A stretch of DNA of 8,713 bases from an uncultured Lachnospiraceae bacterium (GTDB taxonomy: Bacteria > Bacillota_A > Clostridia > Lachnospirales > Lachnospiraceae). Positions 5,899 to 8,713 of the stretch are shown piece after piece. Below the pieces are notes generated by a model that was given only the letters and a program-made list of their open reading frames with translations, ran no database searches and was not told the origin of the DNA. Every line of letters starts with the position of its first letter. Positions within the stretch are counted from its first letter, which is position 1. Where the stretch lies: the NCBI GenBank assembly GCA_902787595.1, contig CADAHD010000082.1:1-8713 (forward strand), written 5' to 3'. The translations under genes and the position numbers were made by a program.

Positions 5899-7557
5899 TC
5901 AGCCTTTCTCAAGTGCAAGAGTTACAGTTGTAAGATCACAAACCTCGGAAGGTCCGTAATACTGGATAGCGCCGGGATAGGTAAATGCAGTTTCAACTGC
6001 CCACTCTTCCCTGTGAGCCTCAAAGAACTTGAAGGGCTTGCCGTCCAGCTCAACCAGAGCCTTTCTGATAACGGGCTTGTCTTCACCGTTTCTTCTTTCC
6101 ATATTCATCATCTTGGTGATGGGCATACCGCCTGCAACCCACTCCTCTGCGGGCTTAGCCAGGTTGGATACCTTTGAAAGATAACCGGTGTAACCATACT
6201 GGATCAGCATAAATGCATTGTATCCCAGTGAGTAGCAGTAATCTGCATCAAAGTTTGAAGGGAATGCGCATCTGCCTTCATATCCGAAGAAATGATGCTG
6301 AGCGCCGAACTTGCCCTTGTAGCTTCCTGCTGCCTTTCTCTTAGCCAGTTCGTTCTTAACCATCTCGGAGAAAAGCTTCTCGGACTCGATCAGGGAAACC
6401 TGTACGTTGCCGTGAGGATCTCTCTCAAGGAACAGCTGCTGCTGTATGCCCTGAGGCAGGATATCAAATACCTTGAAGGACTCAGCGGTAAGGCCGGCCT
6501 TAATGAAATCATACTTTGCGTTCCAGTCGGGAAGAGCATTGAACTCATCGGTCTTGGAGCCTGCAAGCAGCTCATTGATCTCTGCTATAAGAGTAGAGAA
6601 CTCGGGAACGAACTCAACGATACCTTCGGGAATGATAGCCACACCGAAGTTGTTGCCGTTGTTGCCTCTCTTCTCAACTGCATCTGCGATATAGTTGGTG
6701 ATCTGCGCAAGAGACATCTTCTTTGCAGCCACTTCCTCACCGATAAGGCAGATATTGGGCTGGGTCTTGAGCGCGCACTCAAGAGCAACATGTGAAGCGC
6801 TGCGGCCCATAACCTTGATGAAGTGCCAGTATTTCTTAGCTGAGTTTGCATCGCGCTCGATGTTGCCGATCAGCTCCGAATAAGTCTTGGTAGCGGTATC
6901 GAAACCGAAAGAAGCCTCGATATCTTCGTTCTTGAGGTCGCCGTCGATGGTCTTGGGGCAGCCTATAACCTGAACGCCGGTATTGTTAGCTGCCATGTAC
7001 TCTGCAAGAGTGGCAGCGTTGGTGTTGGAATCATCACCGCCGATGATAACGATAGCGGTAAGGCCGTTCTTCTTTGCATTCTCTGCAACGATAGCAAACT
7101 GCTCTTTGGTCTCGAGCTTGGTACGGCCGGAACCGATAATATCGAAACCGCCGGTATTTCTGTATGCATCGATGAACTTGTCATCGAACTCAACGTAATC
7201 ATCCTTAAGAAGTCCGTCGGGGCCGCCCTTGAATCCTAAAAGAACGTTCTCCTTGTTGGTAGCCTTTAATGCATCATAAAGACCTGAGATAACATTGTGT
7301 CCGCCGGGTGCCTGTCCGCCGGAAAGGATAACGCCTACAACCTGCTTCTTTGCAGCGGAGGTGTTTGCGCCTTTTTCAAAAGTGATCTCGGGCTTACCGT
7401 ATGTATTGGGGAACAGCGCTTTGATCTTGTCCTGATCTGCTACGCTCGCTGTAGCGCTGCCTTCCTTAACGCAGATTTCGGAGATGCCGTTACGCAGCAT
7501 TCCGGGCAGCTTGGGTGAATACTCATATCTTGCTTTCTGAAGTGGTGAAAGGTTCAT
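5899..7557 (-). CDS. pfp: Pyrophosphate--fructose-6-phosphate 1-phosphotransferase (PPi-PFK), 552 aa
   Basis: A cytoplasmic glycolytic enzyme that reversibly phosphorylates fructose 6-phosphate to fructose 1,6-bisphosphate using pyrophosphate, so it can act in both glycolysis and gluconeogenesis. At 552 aa it belongs to the 'long' PFP group (plant beta subunit, spirochaete and Bacteroides types) rather than the ~320-aa ATP-PFK. Visible motifs are [10 protein letters not shown] (79-88), [10 protein letters not shown] (108-117), GGDDS (173-177), PKTIDGD (201-207, catalytic Asp205), MGRSASH (250-256) and a C-terminal [16 protein letters not shown] segment. Asp176 and Lys202 replace the two glycines (104 and 124 of E. 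coli PfkA) that allow ATP binding, which marks PPi dependence. AAGGAG lies 7 nt before the ATG. Its own promoter overlaps the end of the purF region, and a strong terminator follows, so it probably forms its own transcript. Confidence 0.97.
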   Translation of the reverse strand: MNLSPLQKARYEYSPKLPGMLRNGISEICVKEGSATASVADQDKIKALFPNTYGKPEITFEKGANTSAAKKQVVGVILSGGQAPGGHNVISGLYDALKATNKENVLLGFKGGPDGLLKDDYVEFDDKFIDAYRNTGGFDIIGSGRTKLETKEQFAIVAENAKKNGLTAIVIIGGDDSNTNAATLAEYMAANNTGVQVIGCPKTIDGDLKNEDIEASFGFDTATKTYSELIGNIERDANSAKKYWHFIKVMGRSASHVALECALKTQPNICLIGEEVAAKKMSLAQITNYIADAVEKRGNNGNNFGVAIIPEGIVEFVPEFSTLIAEINELLAGSKTDEFNALPDWNAKYDFIKAGLTAESFKVFDILPQGIQQQLFLERDPHGNVQVSLIESEKLFSEMVKNELAKRKAAGSYKGKFGAQHHFFGYEGRCAFPSNFDADYCYSLGYNAFMLIQYGYTGYLSKVSNLAKPAEEWVAGGMPITKMMNMERRNGEDKPVIRKALVELDGKPFKFFEAHREEWAVETAFTYPGAIQYYGPSEVCDLTTVTLALEKG

Positions 7558-7603
7558 TTTTTTGCTCCTTTATATTGTAAAATGTTTATTGCAACCAACG
7601 GAT

Positions 7604-7632
7604 ATTGTAGTACATACGCTATGAAATTTCAA
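7604..7632 (-). promoter_or_regulatory. Sigma-A-type promoter of pfp
   Basis: On the minus strand, TTGAAA (7627-7632), a 17-nt spacer and TACAAT (7604-7609) form a near-consensus promoter. It starts directly after the purF stop codon and gives an untranslated leader of about 40 nt. A second TACAAT (7574-7579) lies nearer the gene but has no matching -35 box. No terminator separates purF from pfp, so some read-through is possible. Confidence 0.7.
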
Positions 7633-8713
7633 CTATTCTCTTCCGTCCCAGCAGTATGTACAAAGCTTGTCCTTATCGATGCCGACAGCATCCATCATAT
7701 CATCCAGACGGTTATATGCCAGGCTGGTGAAGCCCATCTGTTCCCTTATCTTATCCAGCATCTTATGATAGCGGTCGGAATCGGGATTGCAGTAATCGTC
7801 AAGCACGTCGCGGCTTACATCCTCGCCTTCCTCCTTAGCTATCACCCTGCGTGCGATAAGTTCCATTTCCGAATTGGAACGCGAGAAGTTGATATACTTG
7901 CAGCCAAACATGATGGGCGGGCACGCGGGACGCACATGCACTGCCTTTGCGCCGCTCTTGTATAAGAATTCCGTAGTCTCCCGCAGCTGTGTTCCGCGGA
8001 CTATGGAATCATCGATCAGCAATATGCTGTGTCCGTCGATCAGCTCATGAACAGGCAGCAGCTTCATCCTGGCGATAAGATCCCTCTTGGACTGAATGGT
8101 GGGCATAAAGCTCCTGGGCCAGGTAGGCGTATATTTAACAAAAGGCCTTGAAAAAGGTATGCCGGATGCATTTGCATAACCCACGGCATGCGCGGTACCC
8201 GAATCAGGCACGCCGGCCACTATATCGGCACCGGGTTTGTTCCCGCTGTCTCTCTGCGCCATCTTGGCGCCGCAGTTATAACGCATGCGCTCAACGGATA
8301 TGCCTTCATAAACGGATGATGGATAACCGTAATATACCCAGAGGAAGGTGCATATGCGCATTTTGGTACCGGGATTTGCAAGGGTCTGCACAGCCTCGGG
8401 CGTCATGACTACTATCTCGCCCGGGCCCAGTTCGCGAAGAGGCGAATAGCCCAGATTCTGGAATGCAAAGGATTCAAAGGAAGCGCAATAGCCTTCTTCC
8501 TTCTTGCCCAGGACGATCGGCGTTCTGCCCATCTTATCCCTTGCGCAGTACACGCCCTGGGGAGTAAGCAGCATAATGCTCATGGATCCGTCTATCGAAT
8601 CCTGCGCATACTTTATACCCTCTATAATATTATCCTTCTGATTGATGAGAGCCGCTACCAGCTCGGTAGCATTGATGGTTCCGCCGGAGAGCTCCATGAA
8701 ATGGCTCCCGCTG
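7633..8713 (-). CDS. purF: Amidophosphoribosyltransferase (glutamine PRPP amidotransferase), 5'-truncated by the window edge
   Basis: Catalyses the first committed step of de novo purine synthesis: PRPP and glutamine give 5-phosphoribosylamine. About 359 codons are visible; the N-terminal ~110 residues with the catalytic Cys of the glutaminase domain lie beyond the right edge. The frame is open to the edge (SGSHF precedes the Met at 8695-8697), so that Met is internal. Numbering from it: end of the class II glutamine amidotransferase domain to about 105, PRPP-binding motif SILLIDDSIVRGT (224-236), and Cys116, Cys266, Cys346 and Cys349 matching the four [4Fe-4S] ligands of the B. subtilis enzyme. 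The flexible catalytic loop reads KYTPTWPRSFMP (188-199) where classical PurF has KNRYVGRTFI; I remember this form from Bacteroidetes and some Clostridia. Iron-sulfur presence implies oxygen sensitivity, as in B. subtilis. Confidence 0.95.
   Translation of the reverse strand, partial: SGSHFMELSGGTINATELVAALINQKDNIIEGIKYAQDSIDGSMSIMLLTPQGVYCARDKMGRTPIVLGKKEEGYCASFESFAFQNLGYSPLRELGPGEIVVMTPEAVQTLANPGTKMRICTFLWVYYGYPSSVYEGISVERMRYNCGAKMAQRDSGNKPGADIVAGVPDSGTAHAVGYANASGIPFSRPFVKYTPTWPRSFMPTIQSKRDLIARMKLLPVHELIDGHSILLIDDSIVRGTQLRETTEFLYKSGAKAVHVRPACPPIMFGCKYINFSRSNSEMELIARRVIAKEEGEDVSRDVLDDYCNPDSDRYHKMLDKIREQMGFTSLAYNRLDDMMDAVGIDKDKLCTYCWDGRE

Noticed and set aside
5911..5917. A further AAGTGCA copy resembling the candidate operator half-site
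   Set aside because: It lies in the pfp coding end (Leu-Ala-Leu codons); one chance 7-mer match is expected in a window of this size.
6292..6795. A 167-codon plus-strand open frame inside pfp
   Set aside because: It lies wholly antisense to pfp, whose protein is conserved end to end; the translation has no recognisable domain and no clear ribosome site.

Overview
This window looks like ordinary chromosome from an anaerobic, low-to-mid G+C Firmicute, most likely a member of the Clostridia and perhaps Lachnospiraceae. That placement is inferred from strong AGGAGG-type ribosome sites, sigma-A-like promoters, a long PPi-dependent phosphofructokinase, a PurF with the iron-sulfur cysteines, and the general look of the EamA and CDF transporters. 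No rRNA, tRNA, CRISPR array, insertion sequence, phage gene or attachment site was seen.

Layout from left to right. An aspartyl-tRNA synthetase gene (aspS) on the minus strand runs off the left edge; its first 463 codons are present. A 201-bp divergent intergenic region follows. It carries a clear aspS promoter, a -10 box for the gene on the other side, and an ATGCAC/GTGCAT inverted repeat. A small XRE-family repressor (114 aa, plus strand) comes next and is the only plus-strand gene. It converges on a four-gene minus-strand cluster with no spacer between the stop codons. In transcription order that cluster is: a double zinc-ribbon multi-pass membrane protein (534 aa), a 67-aa single-span membrane protein, a CDF cation exporter with a manganese-type metal site (385 aa), and an EamA/DMT-type transporter (293 aa). 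Junctions in the cluster are a 1-nt stop/start overlap, 29 nt and 8 nt, so it reads as an operon with translational coupling. Upstream, on the same strand, lies pfp (PPi-dependent phosphofructokinase, 552 aa). It has its own promoter and a strong intrinsic terminator. Last is purF (amidophosphoribosyltransferase), which is truncated at its 5' end by the right edge of the window.

How the parts work together. aspS, pfp and purF are housekeeping genes for translation, glycolysis/gluconeogenesis and de novo purine synthesis. The accessory part is the zinc-ribbon / small membrane protein / CDF / EamA cluster, an all-membrane group that may deal with metal or metabolite export. Two things there merit attention. 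The terminator of pfp ends only 22 nt before the first start codon of the cluster, leaving no room for a promoter between them. The zinc-ribbon protein and the 67-aa protein have no function I can assign. The AspRS is also of an unusual type for this kind of organism: its motif 2 resembles alphaproteobacterial AspRS, and it has a histidine where discriminating enzymes have leucine. I did not find a clearly novel defence or mobile system here.
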